Source: Cyanobacteria bacterium OH_CBB_238
GTDB lineage: Bacteria; Cyanobacteriota; Vampirovibrionia; Gastranaerophilales; Gastranaerophilaceae
Reading direction: 5' to 3'
Length of the DNA: 13,772 nt
NCBI GenBank assembly: GCA_023409995.1
Contig: JAEYQN010000114.1
Location: forward strand, 1-13,772
Shown here: in pieces, positions 8,071 to 13,772 of the stretch
Layout: every line of letters begins with the position of its first letter
Position numbering within the stretch: the stretch's first letter is position 1
Translations under genes and position numbers: made by a program
The notes under the pieces: generated by a model
The model's database searches: none
What the model saw: the letters and a program-made list of their open reading frames with translations, nothing else
Told to the model about the DNA's origin: nothing

Positions 8071-8079
8071 ATCATGTTG

Positions 8080-8108
8080 AGTATATAGTTTTTATACTAT
8101 TAAGTCAA
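8080..8108 (-). promoter_or_regulatory. sigma70-type promoter of the NfeD-SPFH operon
   Basis: On the minus strand TTGACT (8108-8103), a 17-bp spacer and TATACT (8085-8080). The predicted start is near 8073, a leader of about 16 nt. Its -35 box directly abuts that of the divergent substrate-binding protein gene. Confidence 0.75.
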
Positions 8109-8137
8109 TTGATATAAATCAAATAATCTAATATACT
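8109..8137 (+). promoter_or_regulatory. sigma70-type promoter of the substrate-binding protein gene
   Basis: TTGATA (8109-8114), a 17-bp spacer and TATACT (8132-8137). The predicted start is near 8144, so the leader is only about 13 nt and begins at the GGAGA ribosome binding site (8144-8148). Confidence 0.75.
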
Positions 8138-8156
8138 TATTCTGGAGAATTTTATT

Positions 8157-10016
8157 ATGAAAATAAACAGTAAACTAACTATATTACTTATTCTAGTCAC
8201 TTTAACTATAGTTTCTTGCTTCAGAATTGACAAACCTGAGATAACATCAGACAAGCAAACGGTCACAATCTCTGATAAACCTGTTGAATCAGAATATAAA
8301 GAGTTAAGGACAAAAACCATAAATGGAACAGACTACATTTTATCCAGAGGCAATGATGGAGAATTTGGTGGTAATTTTGTAACATCAACTATTGGCGAAG
8401 GACCAAAAACATTTAATCCTTGGACATCAAAAGATGCTACCTCTTCTGCAATCGCTGACTTAATGTTCGACTCGCTAGTCACAACTGATAGTTATACGGG
8501 GCAAGTAACTCCAAAGCTTGCAAAAACTATTAAAGTTTCAAAAGATAATAAAACATATGCGGTTGAGCTTAGACATGGGCTACAATGGTCAGATGGAAAG
8601 CCAATAACAGCAGATGACGTTGTCTTTACGTGGAATAAAATTATACTAGGTGGTTTCGGAAATACAAGCACCAGAGACTCTGTACTAATTGATAATATTC
8701 CACCAACTATCACTAAAATAGATAATTATACAGTACAGTTTAAAACCATAAAGCCTTTTGCTCCGTTTCTAAGGCTATTATCAGTCCCGATTGCGCCTAA
8801 GCACATTATTGAGCCAATACTAGCAAAAGGTAAAAGATTCTTCGACTCATATTGGGGAACAACTACAAAAGCGTCTGATTTCATAACAAATGGTCCATTT
8901 ATGCTATCAGAATATGTACCTGCCCAAAGAGTCGTATTGAAAAGAAATCCGAACTACTATGTTATAGATTCAAAGGAGAGAAAACTTCCTTACTTAGATA
9001 AATACATTTTTTTAATAGTAGGTGATTTAAATAATCAACTATTAAAATTTGAGTCCAAAGAAATAGATACTATTGGCCTTAGCGGCAAAGATGTTGCTCG
9101 TTTTAAAGAACAAGAAAACAAATCAGATTATATTGTTTATAACCTTGGACCTGATACGGGAACTATGTTTCTTACATTTAACATGAATCAAAGAAAAAAT
9201 GAAAAAGGAAAATATTATGTTAATCCAAAGAAACAAAAATGGTTTAATGATATAAATTTTAGAAAAGCCGTAGATTATGCACTAGATAGAGATAATATAG
9301 TATTTAATATAGCAAATGGCGTAGGCCAGCCTCTTTTTACAGCGGAAGCACTTCCATCAATTTACCTAAATAAGAAGCTTGAAACAGGTCACTCAAGAGA
9401 TCTGAATTATGCAAAAAAAATACTTATTGATGCTGGATATAAATATGATTCAAAAGGCATACTACATGATAAAGTCGGAAATACAGTTGAATTTGATTTA
9501 ATCACAAACGCAGGTAACACAGAGCGTGAAGCAATTGGTGTAATGGTCAAGCAAGATCTTCAAGATTTAGGCATAAAAGTCAATTTTAAACCAATTGAGT
9601 TTAATTCTTTAGTCAACAAAATAACGACAACACTTGACTGGGATTCGGTAATTATTGGACTCACTGGGAATGCCCTTGAACCACATAGTGGAAAAAATGT
9701 TTGGTATTCTGATGGATCACTTCATATGTTTGACAAAAGAAATGAAAATGAAAAGAATCCACAAATAAGACCATGGGAAAAACAAGTGGATGACATTTTT
9801 GATCAAGCAGCTTTAAAGTTAAACTTTGGGGAGCGAAAAAAACTATATGATAAATACCAACAAATAATTTATGATGAAAGACCTATTATATATATATATT
9901 CCCCTCTAAGAATAATTGCAATTCGTAAAAAATTCGGGAATATATTTCCAACTCAACTTGGAGGATTAACACATAATCCTGAAGAAATTTATATAAAAGA
10001 TGAGAAAACAAAATAG
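8157..10016 (+). CDS. Family 5 extracellular solute-binding lipoprotein (peptide/nickel ABC transporter type)
   Basis: Substrate-binding protein of the oligopeptide/dipeptide/nickel ABC transporter class, anchored outside the membrane as a lipoprotein. Residues 1-21 form a lipoprotein signal peptide: a basic start, the core LTILLILVTLTIV and a lipobox ending in Cys21. The family 5 domain covers roughly 75-570, with recognisable EGPKTFNPWTSKDA (81-94), LRHGLQWSDGKPITADDVVF (138-157), a RNPNYY segment and the C-lobe FRKAVDYALDRDNI and AKKILIDAGY. The full 619 residues are intact and somewhat longer than DppA/OppA, partly from a 50-residue linker after the lipid anchor. The start follows GGAGA by 8 nt. 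No permease or ATPase gene lies in the window, so this is an orphan binding protein. Peptide is the likeliest ligand, but family 5 also binds nickel, heme and sugars. Its TAG stop abuts the stop of the convergent TOPRIM gene with no gap. Confidence 0.93.
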   Translation: MKINSKLTILLILVTLTIVSCFRIDKPEITSDKQTVTISDKPVESEYKELRTKTINGTDYILSRGNDGEFGGNFVTSTIGEGPKTFNPWTSKDATSSAIADLMFDSLVTTDSYTGQVTPKLAKTIKVSKDNKTYAVELRHGLQWSDGKPITADDVVFTWNKIILGGFGNTSTRDSVLIDNIPPTITKIDNYTVQFKTIKPFAPFLRLLSVPIAPKHIIEPILAKGKRFFDSYWGTTTKASDFITNGPFMLSEYVPAQRVVLKRNPNYYVIDSKERKLPYLDKYIFLIVGDLNNQLLKFESKEIDTIGLSGKDVARFKEQENKSDYIVYNLGPDTGTMFLTFNMNQRKNEKGKYYVNPKKQKWFNDINFRKAVDYALDRDNIVFNIANGVGQPLFTAEALPSIYLNKKLETGHSRDLNYAKKILIDAGYKYDSKGILHDKVGNTVEFDLITNAGNTEREAIGVMVKQDLQDLGIKVNFKPIEFNSLVNKITTTLDWDSVIIGLTGNALEPHSGKNVWYSDGSLHMFDKRNENEKNPQIRPWEKQVDDIFDQAALKLNFGERKKLYDKYQQIIYDERPIIYIYSPLRIIAIRKKFGNIFPTQLGGLTHNPEEIYIKDEKTK

Positions 10017-11048
10017 CTATAATTTTTTTATTGTTTCTATAATTTGTTCAATCTCTGAAGAAACATCAGATTTGTATTTTACATTATCTGCTAATACTTT
10101 CGCAAAGTGAGCTTTCTGAAATTCACGCAATCCTCTGGATTTAAATATGTAATGAATATTTTCACACATGGGGGTATTAAAATTTAACTCGAACATTCGA
10201 ACTGGTTCAATATCATAATAATTTGCATTAATTGACCTTTTAATCAGGTTTTTTGAGATAATATCTTCAAACTCGCCCTTATTTATCAAGATTATAGAAT
10301 CTTTTTTAGAGAGATTATTTTTTACTAGCTCGTATATTTGACTAGCATCATTATCTAATAACATCAAAATGGGAATATTAAGAGAATACTTATATTGAGA
10401 ATACAATGCAGGAACTTTGCTTTTTCCACCAGCGCCCAAAACATAAATTCCCTCTTTATCAAAATCAAACCCTAATTTTTTGGCAAATATCGGTAAAAGA
10501 ATTTCTTCAGTTATACCTTCTACCAAAATTAATTTTGAAACAGGATATTTCAACCCTTTTTTCGATCTTAAAGAATTAGAAATTTTCTGAAAATTATCTT
10601 TAGTTATAGTGTAATTATAATTGAGTAATTCGCATAGCAACTTTATATTCAATGGTAAACCTTTTAAACTGGCAAGAGTTAAAAGAAGAGGGGTTATATT
10701 CAAATTTGCAGACATAAGGCATTTAGTGTAATCATCAATATCAGCAAAAATACTTGAGTCTAATAATTCAATAAATCTATCATTCTGAATATATGTATCA
10801 GCGAAGGAGTTAGTAATTGACGAATTCCAAACATGTTCTACAAGTTTCACTAAAATATTGGGCTCTAACAACTCGATTTGTTTTGAGGAAAACTTTGGTT
10901 CAATCAGGAATTTTGAAAGAATATCACTGTAAACCCTATAATACTTGACCGAAGGATGTTTAAAACGAGTTAACCTGTCCAAATTAATTTTGAAATCAGC
11001 AATGCTCATTTTTTTATATGTAATTTTATCTATTTCTGTTACTAGCAA
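10017..11048 (-). CDS. TOPRIM-domain protein, OLD-nuclease type, without an ATPase domain
   Basis: The C-terminal half is an OLD-family TOPRIM domain, the metal-dependent nuclease fold of OLD and GajA. VEGITEE (176-182) carries the catalytic-type Glu177; GAGGKSKVP (206-214) is the family glycine motif; LMLLDNDAS (228-236) gives the DxD pair D232/D234; KGEFED (257-262) follows, with a C-terminal AHFAKVLADNV helix. Residues 1-170 look helical and leucine-rich, with no Walker A or ABC ATPase sequence, unlike OLD/GajA proteins, where the ATPase is N-terminal. The start is TTG at 11048, supported by GGAG 5 nt upstream (11057-11054); the internal ATG at 11009 has no ribosome binding site. Neighbours are housekeeping genes and no partner ATPase is visible. 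It could be a nuclease, a domesticated remnant or half of a split system. The domain call is firm; the function is unknown. Confidence 0.85.
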   Translation of the reverse strand: MLVTEIDKITYKKMSIADFKINLDRLTRFKHPSVKYYRVYSDILSKFLIEPKFSSKQIELLEPNILVKLVEHVWNSSITNSFADTYIQNDRFIELLDSSIFADIDDYTKCLMSANLNITPLLLTLASLKGLPLNIKLLCELLNYNYTITKDNFQKISNSLRSKKGLKYPVSKLILVEGITEEILLPIFAKKLGFDFDKEGIYVLGAGGKSKVPALYSQYKYSLNIPILMLLDNDASQIYELVKNNLSKKDSIILINKGEFEDIISKNLIKRSINANYYDIEPVRMFELNFNTPMCENIHYIFKSRGLREFQKAHFAKVLADNVKYKSDVSSEIEQIIETIKKL

Positions 11049-11053
11049 GATAA

Positions 11054-11057
11054 CTCC
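11054..11057 (-). promoter_or_regulatory. Ribosome binding site supporting a TTG start
   Basis: GGAG on the minus strand, 5 nt before the TTG at 11048. The only nearby ATG (11009) is preceded by an A-rich run without such a site, so TTG initiation is favoured for the TOPRIM gene. Confidence 0.55.
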
Positions 11058-11063
11058 AAATAG

Positions 11064-11089
11064 AAGAGGTATGCAAAAGCATACCTCTT
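11064..11089 (-). terminator. Hairpin after the Ycf23-like gene, probable terminator or attenuator
   Basis: A perfect 11-bp stem, AAGAGGTATGC (11064-11074) and GCATACCTCTT (11079-11089), with a 4-nt loop. On the minus strand it is followed by the imperfect U-tract TTCTATTT, so termination of the Ycf23-like transcript may be partial. The TOPRIM ribosome binding site follows directly. Confidence 0.65.
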
Positions 11090-11106
11090 TAACCTTTTCT
11101 AAACAA
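11078..11106 (-). promoter_or_regulatory. Possible promoter for the TOPRIM gene inside the terminator
   Basis: On the minus strand TTGTTT (11106-11101), a 17-bp spacer and TATGCT (11083-11078). Each hexamer matches consensus at four of six positions. A transcript from here would start near 11071 and would not contain the hairpin. Tentative. Confidence 0.3.
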
Positions 11107-11114
11107 AGAATGAA

Positions 11115-11873
11115 CTATGCGTTTACCAATTCTTTTTCTTGAACCTTTGATGCACATTCAACTAATGTTCTTATCACAGCTATCATAGATAGTGTTGAAT
11201 CTAATTTATTAACACAAGAACCGACACCAATTGCGCTTGCACCAGCCGCAAAAGCTAATGGAGCAGTTGTAGTTGTAATACCACTGGCGGTCATAATTGG
11301 AATGTCTGTATTTCTTGCCAAATCAATAGTATTAGCTATTGAAACTTGTGCAGTTTCAAGCAACCCTCTAGCACCTGTGTTCGACGTGGATACAGTAGCA
11401 GAACCTTCTGTTTGAATTAAGTCTATGTTCATTTCTTCAAGCTTCTTAGATAGCTCAATTTGCTCATTAATATCAATGTGTCCTGGGACAGTTACGCAAG
11501 TAAATATTTTTTTACCATTTAGCATTTCTAGCGTTTCAGAAACTATGCGCAAAACATCTTGAGCTGTAAATCTTTCACCCTTTTTATATAATGCATCAAA
11601 GTTACCAAATTCAATTGCGTCAGCACCCATTTCAACAGCACTGACCAATTCTGAAGGAACAACTGAAGAAACAAATACTGGTAAACTTGTAATCTCTTTA
11701 GCAACTCTAATAATTTCTTCGTTACAAGCAACATCAACTGCACTTGCACTTGCTTGTTCAGCAGCACATACAACCTTTTTTATTGTATCAATATTGAAGT
11801 TATCAATACCTGCAATTACTTTAACTGCTCTTTTTTCTGCCAAATGTCTTTTAAATGTTTCGATTCTGCTCAT
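11115..11873 (-). CDS. ycf23: Ycf23/DUF561 family protein (TIM-barrel-like, unknown function)
   Basis: I recognise this as the DUF561 family, called Ycf23 where encoded in red-algal plastid genomes and common in cyanobacteria; its biochemical role is not established. The 252 residues show a repeating beta-alpha pattern: VKVIAGIDNFN (17-27), VDVACNEEII (47-56), PVFVSSVVPSELVSAVEMGADAIE (65-88), FTCVTVPGHIDIN (124-136), DLIQTEGS (151-158) and IPIMTASGIT with ASAIGVGSCVN (191-222). The last resembles the phosphate-binding end of (beta/alpha)8 barrels. There is no signal peptide or membrane segment, so it is cytoplasmic. The start has a good site, GGAGG (11883-11879), 5 nt before the ATG. It is flanked by hairpins on both sides (11953-11995 and 11064-11089), so it is probably its own transcription unit. 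The family call is from memory of its signature and should be checked by profile search. Confidence 0.85.
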   Translation of the reverse strand: MSRIETFKRHLAEKRAVKVIAGIDNFNIDTIKKVVCAAEQASASAVDVACNEEIIRVAKEITSLPVFVSSVVPSELVSAVEMGADAIEFGNFDALYKKGERFTAQDVLRIVSETLEMLNGKKIFTCVTVPGHIDINEQIELSKKLEEMNIDLIQTEGSATVSTSNTGARGLLETAQVSIANTIDLARNTDIPIMTASGITTTTAPLAFAAGASAIGVGSCVNKLDSTLSMIAVIRTLVECASKVQEKELVNA

Positions 11874-11930
11874 TATTACCTCCGCATGAACATAATTGTA
11901 TCACGATTAATAATTTCTATTTTATGTTGA

Positions 11931-11939
11931 ATTATAACA
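11931..11939 (-). promoter_or_regulatory. Candidate extended -10 promoter of the Ycf23-like gene
   Basis: The minus strand reads TGTTATAAT, an extended -10 element, predicting a start near 11924 and a leader of about 50 nt. A second weaker -10, TACAAT at 11900-11895, would give a 15-nt leader. Neither has a clear -35 box. Confidence 0.45.
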
Positions 11940-11952
11940 CAAATTTGAAAAT

Positions 11953-11995
11953 AATTAGAAAAAATCCAATGTGTTTCATTGGATTTTTTCTAATT
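11953..11995 (-). terminator. Strong intrinsic terminator after the unknown two-segment protein gene
   Basis: A perfect 19-bp inverted repeat (11953-11971 and 11977-11995) with a 5-nt loop has core CCAATG/CATTGG and A/T-rich flanks. On the minus strand the stem ends in TTTTTTCTAATTATTTT, an effective U-tract. It begins 6 bp past the stop of the gene ending at 12001. Confidence 0.85.
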
Positions 11996-12000
11996 TATTA

Positions 12001-12798
12001 TTATCTTTTATCTAAAACTGGTGTTGGAGTATACCTGTGGTCAACATCTGCCTTTTTTTGATTGGCATTAAGTGATGTCTTCCAATAGGTGACCAGCAAT
12101 GTTCCAATAGCCCCGACTATCGCCAGTGCCTTAGCTGGAAATAGTTTTATCCTCGAATATGATTTTACCATAGTATGCGGTAAAATACCTTTTTCAATTT
12201 CTAAACCTTTTTTAAAAGCTGCGTTTAATTTTGTATTAGCAACTACGTTTAAATCGCTTAATACAAAAGGCTTAGTTGCCTTTTGTATGACTTTTTGAAC
12301 AACTTTATTTGTGTTTTCTAACGCAGGCCAAATTTCTTTTCCTGTAGTTTTAAGGTTTTCATAGAATTCTAAAAATTTCGGTATATCAATAACTGAAGCA
12401 TCGAATTCCTTAAAATATTTTGAATCTTTGACTACTACATTTTTCGAATGTGTCTTAAACTTATTAACTAGTGAAGTAACTCCAAAAAGAGTTGCCCCTA
12501 CGAGAGCACCATCAAACAACCCCTTAGCTGTTCCTTTAGTATATTCGGCAATATTTATGCCGAATTTTTTAAACGCACGAACAACATCTTTTGTTTTTTG
12601 TACAGGACCTTTTTTCTTTTGGCTACTAGAATTGTTATCTGCAATTTGCAGTTTATCGAGAGAGATAGGCTCATTAACAGCCATTCCTGACGCAGCAGAA
12701 ATTGTCGCAGGCTGAGAGGGATCAAACCCCAAATCCGAATATGGCGCTTTATTGTTAATAGGAAAAGGTACTACCTTTGAAATTACTGGTTGAGTCAT
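12001..12798 (-). CDS. Unrecognised basic protein with two hydrophobic segments
   Basis: I do not recognise this 265-residue protein. The first 60 residues are rich in Ser, Pro, Asn and Ala and look disordered, ending in a basic patch, QKKKGPVQKTK (60-70). A glycine-rich hydrophobic segment follows at about 92-112 (GLFDGALVGATLFGVTSLV). A basic, helix-prone middle (113-220) leads to a second hydrophobic segment at about 222-239 (AKALAIVGAIGTLLVTYW) and a polar tail ending KR. There is no signal peptide or lipobox. The layout fits a membrane-associated protein with two membrane-spanning or hairpin helices and a central domain. AAGGA lies 8 nt before the ATG. It has its own strong terminator and sits 91 bp downstream of pdxJ, so it may be expressed alone or by read-through. 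It is probably lineage-specific; coding status is supported by length, ribosome binding site and terminator. Confidence 0.8.
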   Translation of the reverse strand: MTQPVISKVVPFPINNKAPYSDLGFDPSQPATISAASGMAVNEPISLDKLQIADNNSSSQKKKGPVQKTKDVVRAFKKFGINIAEYTKGTAKGLFDGALVGATLFGVTSLVNKFKTHSKNVVVKDSKYFKEFDASVIDIPKFLEFYENLKTTGKEIWPALENTNKVVQKVIQKATKPFVLSDLNVVANTKLNAAFKKGLEIEKGILPHTMVKSYSRIKLFPAKALAIVGAIGTLLVTYWKTSLNANQKKADVDHRYTPTPVLDKR

Positions 12799-12889
12799 AA
12801 AAATGATCCTTCCGTTCTACACTTGTCTGTATAAAAACAATACATACAAAAAATTGCTATTATTTTAAGTTAAATTAATAAATCTTAAA

Positions 12890-13600
12890 TTATTCGCACA
12901 ATTTTTTCATCTCTATTATAGCACTTTTTAATCCAATGAAAATAGCCCGAGAAATTATACTATGCCCAATGTTTAACTCAACTAATCCAGGGATGTCGTG
13001 CATTCTATGCACATTATCATAATTTAAACCATGACCAGCATTAACTTTTAACCCTAATGTTTGGGCATGTATGGCTGCAATTTTTAATTTTTGGAATTCA
13101 ATTTCTTCGCTGTCTGTGCCATACGACTCGGAAAAAGAGCCTGTATGAAGTTCTATAAATTGTGCGCCTGTTTTGGCGGCCGCCTCAACTTGCTTTATAT
13201 CTGGATCTATAAATAAGCTGACCAAAATATTTTTTTCAACAAGCGGCTTCACAAATAAAGTAAGTTTATCTAGTTGCCCCAAAACATCCAATCCACCTTC
13301 TGTTGTTAACTCTTGGCGTTTTTCTGGAACGATACAACAGCACTGTGGCAAAAACTCAAGGGCATTTTTCTGCATTTCAACAGTAGCGGCCATTTCAAGA
13401 TTTATATTACATGACAATTTATTCTTTAGAATTTTCACATCTGCATCTTTTATATGTCGTCTATCTTCACGCAGATGGACTGTAATACCATGCGCATCTA
13501 CTTCCTGGCAAATAAGTGCAGCATCAAGAACACTTGGCTCTGAACCCCCTCGTGCATTCCTTAATGTGGCAACATGGTCTATATTTACTCCTAAAAGCAT
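12890..13600 (-). CDS. pdxJ: Pyridoxine 5'-phosphate synthase (PdxJ)
   Basis: Catalyses the last step of the DXP-dependent vitamin B6 pathway, joining 3-amino-1-hydroxyacetone 1-phosphate and 1-deoxyxylulose 5-phosphate to pyridoxine 5'-phosphate in the cytoplasm. The 236 residues match the family's usual length and (beta/alpha)8 layout. Diagnostic segments are GVNIDHVATLRNARGG (4-19), ITVHLREDRRHI (39-50, with His42, Arg44 and Arg47), NLEMAATVEM with Glu69, CCIVPEKRQELTTEGG (88-103), HTGSFSESY (152-160), NAGHGLNY with His190 and the C-terminal ELNIGHSIISRAIFIGL. The catalytic His, Glu and His positions are all kept. The ATG is preceded by GAGGAGG, 4 nt away. Presence of PdxJ implies the DXP-dependent route; no other pdx gene is in the window. 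It is divergent from tRNA-Asn, and I see no hairpin terminator after it. Confidence 0.97.
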   Translation of the reverse strand: MLLGVNIDHVATLRNARGGSEPSVLDAALICQEVDAHGITVHLREDRRHIKDADVKILKNKLSCNINLEMAATVEMQKNALEFLPQCCCIVPEKRQELTTEGGLDVLGQLDKLTLFVKPLVEKNILVSLFIDPDIKQVEAAAKTGAQFIELHTGSFSESYGTDSEEIEFQKLKIAAIHAQTLGLKVNAGHGLNYDNVHRMHDIPGLVELNIGHSIISRAIFIGLKSAIIEMKKLCE

Positions 13601-13636
13601 TTACCCTCCTCAAAGCGTTAAAATACTTACTAATTT

Positions 13637-13642
13637 ATTATA
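13637..13642 (-). promoter_or_regulatory. pdxJ: Likely -10 box for pdxJ
   Basis: Perfect TATAAT on the minus strand, predicting a start near 13630 and a leader of about 30 nt carrying GAGGAGG. The -35 position falls in a T-run and is a poor match. Confidence 0.5.
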
Positions 13643-13666
13643 TTACAAAGTCGTAAAAAAAAAGTA

Positions 13667-13695
13667 TTTACAACATTTTTTTTTGTAGTTATAAT
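13667..13695 (+). promoter_or_regulatory. sigma70-type promoter of the tRNA-Asn gene
   Basis: TTTACA (13667-13672), a 17-bp spacer and TATAAT (13690-13695). The predicted start is near 13702, about 18 nt before the mature tRNA 5' end. Confidence 0.78.
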
Positions 13696-13719
13696 ACTAT
13701 CATAGCTTAAAGGTTATAT

Positions 13720-13772
<53 letters not shown>

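Noticed and set aside
8058..8075. Extended NfeD start at ATG 8075
   Set aside because: It would place the strong ribosome binding site in coding sequence and lies upstream of the predicted transcription start.
9411..9420. Run of eight A, possible transcriptional slippage site
   Set aside because: The frame continues normally through Ala-Lys-Lys-Ile in a conserved family segment, and no useful alternative frame opens.
9885..9901. TA-dinucleotide repeat
   Set aside because: It encodes Ile-Ile-Tyr-Ile-Tyr in frame within the substrate-binding protein; chance in AT-rich coding DNA.
10013..10020. Palindrome ATAGCTAT followed by a T-run at the substrate-binding/TOPRIM junction, looking like a terminator
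   Set aside because: The palindrome has no room for a loop and only 3-4 bp of weak stem, and the T-run is coding sequence of the TOPRIM gene.
13173..13688. Plus-strand open frame of 171 codons opposite pdxJ
   Set aside because: It is antisense to the conserved PdxJ sequence and runs through the pdxJ promoter and leader; no family signature or ribosome binding site.

Overview
The window is AT-rich, tightly packed bacterial chromosome: ten protein genes on both strands and the first three quarters of a tRNA-Asn gene at the right edge. I see no phage genes, insertion sequences, CRISPR array or rRNA. The best lineage clue is a Ycf23/DUF561 gene (11115-11873), a family known mainly from cyanobacteria and red-algal plastids. 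With the low GC and the lack of any photosynthesis gene, this suggests a non-photosynthetic cyanobacterial relative (Vampirovibrionia/Melainabacteria, perhaps gut Gastranaerophilales). That assignment is inference and would need a search.

Layout. 1-2546: a UvrD/PcrA-type helicase behind a near-consensus sigma70 promoter. 2549-5210, minus strand: a parvulin prolyl isomerase, an M24B Xaa-Pro aminopeptidase and a TrmH/SpoU-family RNA methyltransferase, joined by two TAATG stop/start overlaps, so almost certainly one translationally coupled operon. It converges on the helicase with only 2 bp between stops. 5276-6598: miaB, divergent from that operon and apparently without a Shine-Dalgarno site, ending in a bidirectional terminator. 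6649-8057, minus strand: an NfeD-like and an SPFH/Band 7 membrane-protein pair. 8157-10016: a lipoprotein substrate-binding protein of the peptide ABC-transporter family, transcribed divergently from a promoter whose -35 box abuts that of the NfeD operon. 10017-13600, minus strand: an OLD-type TOPRIM protein lacking an ATPase, the Ycf23-like barrel, an unrecognised two-hydrophobic-segment protein, and pdxJ (vitamin B6 synthesis). 13720-13772: tRNA-Asn, divergent from pdxJ.

Functionally this is mostly housekeeping: DNA repair, tRNA and probably rRNA modification, protein folding and peptide turnover, membrane organisation, peptide uptake and cofactor synthesis. The parts least explained by known biology are the stand-alone TOPRIM protein (10017-11048), the unknown basic protein (12001-12798) and the Ycf23-like protein. 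Several promoters can be read directly as hexamers with 17-bp spacers, and they help settle start codons, notably for the NfeD gene. I did not find a convincing multi-gene novel system.
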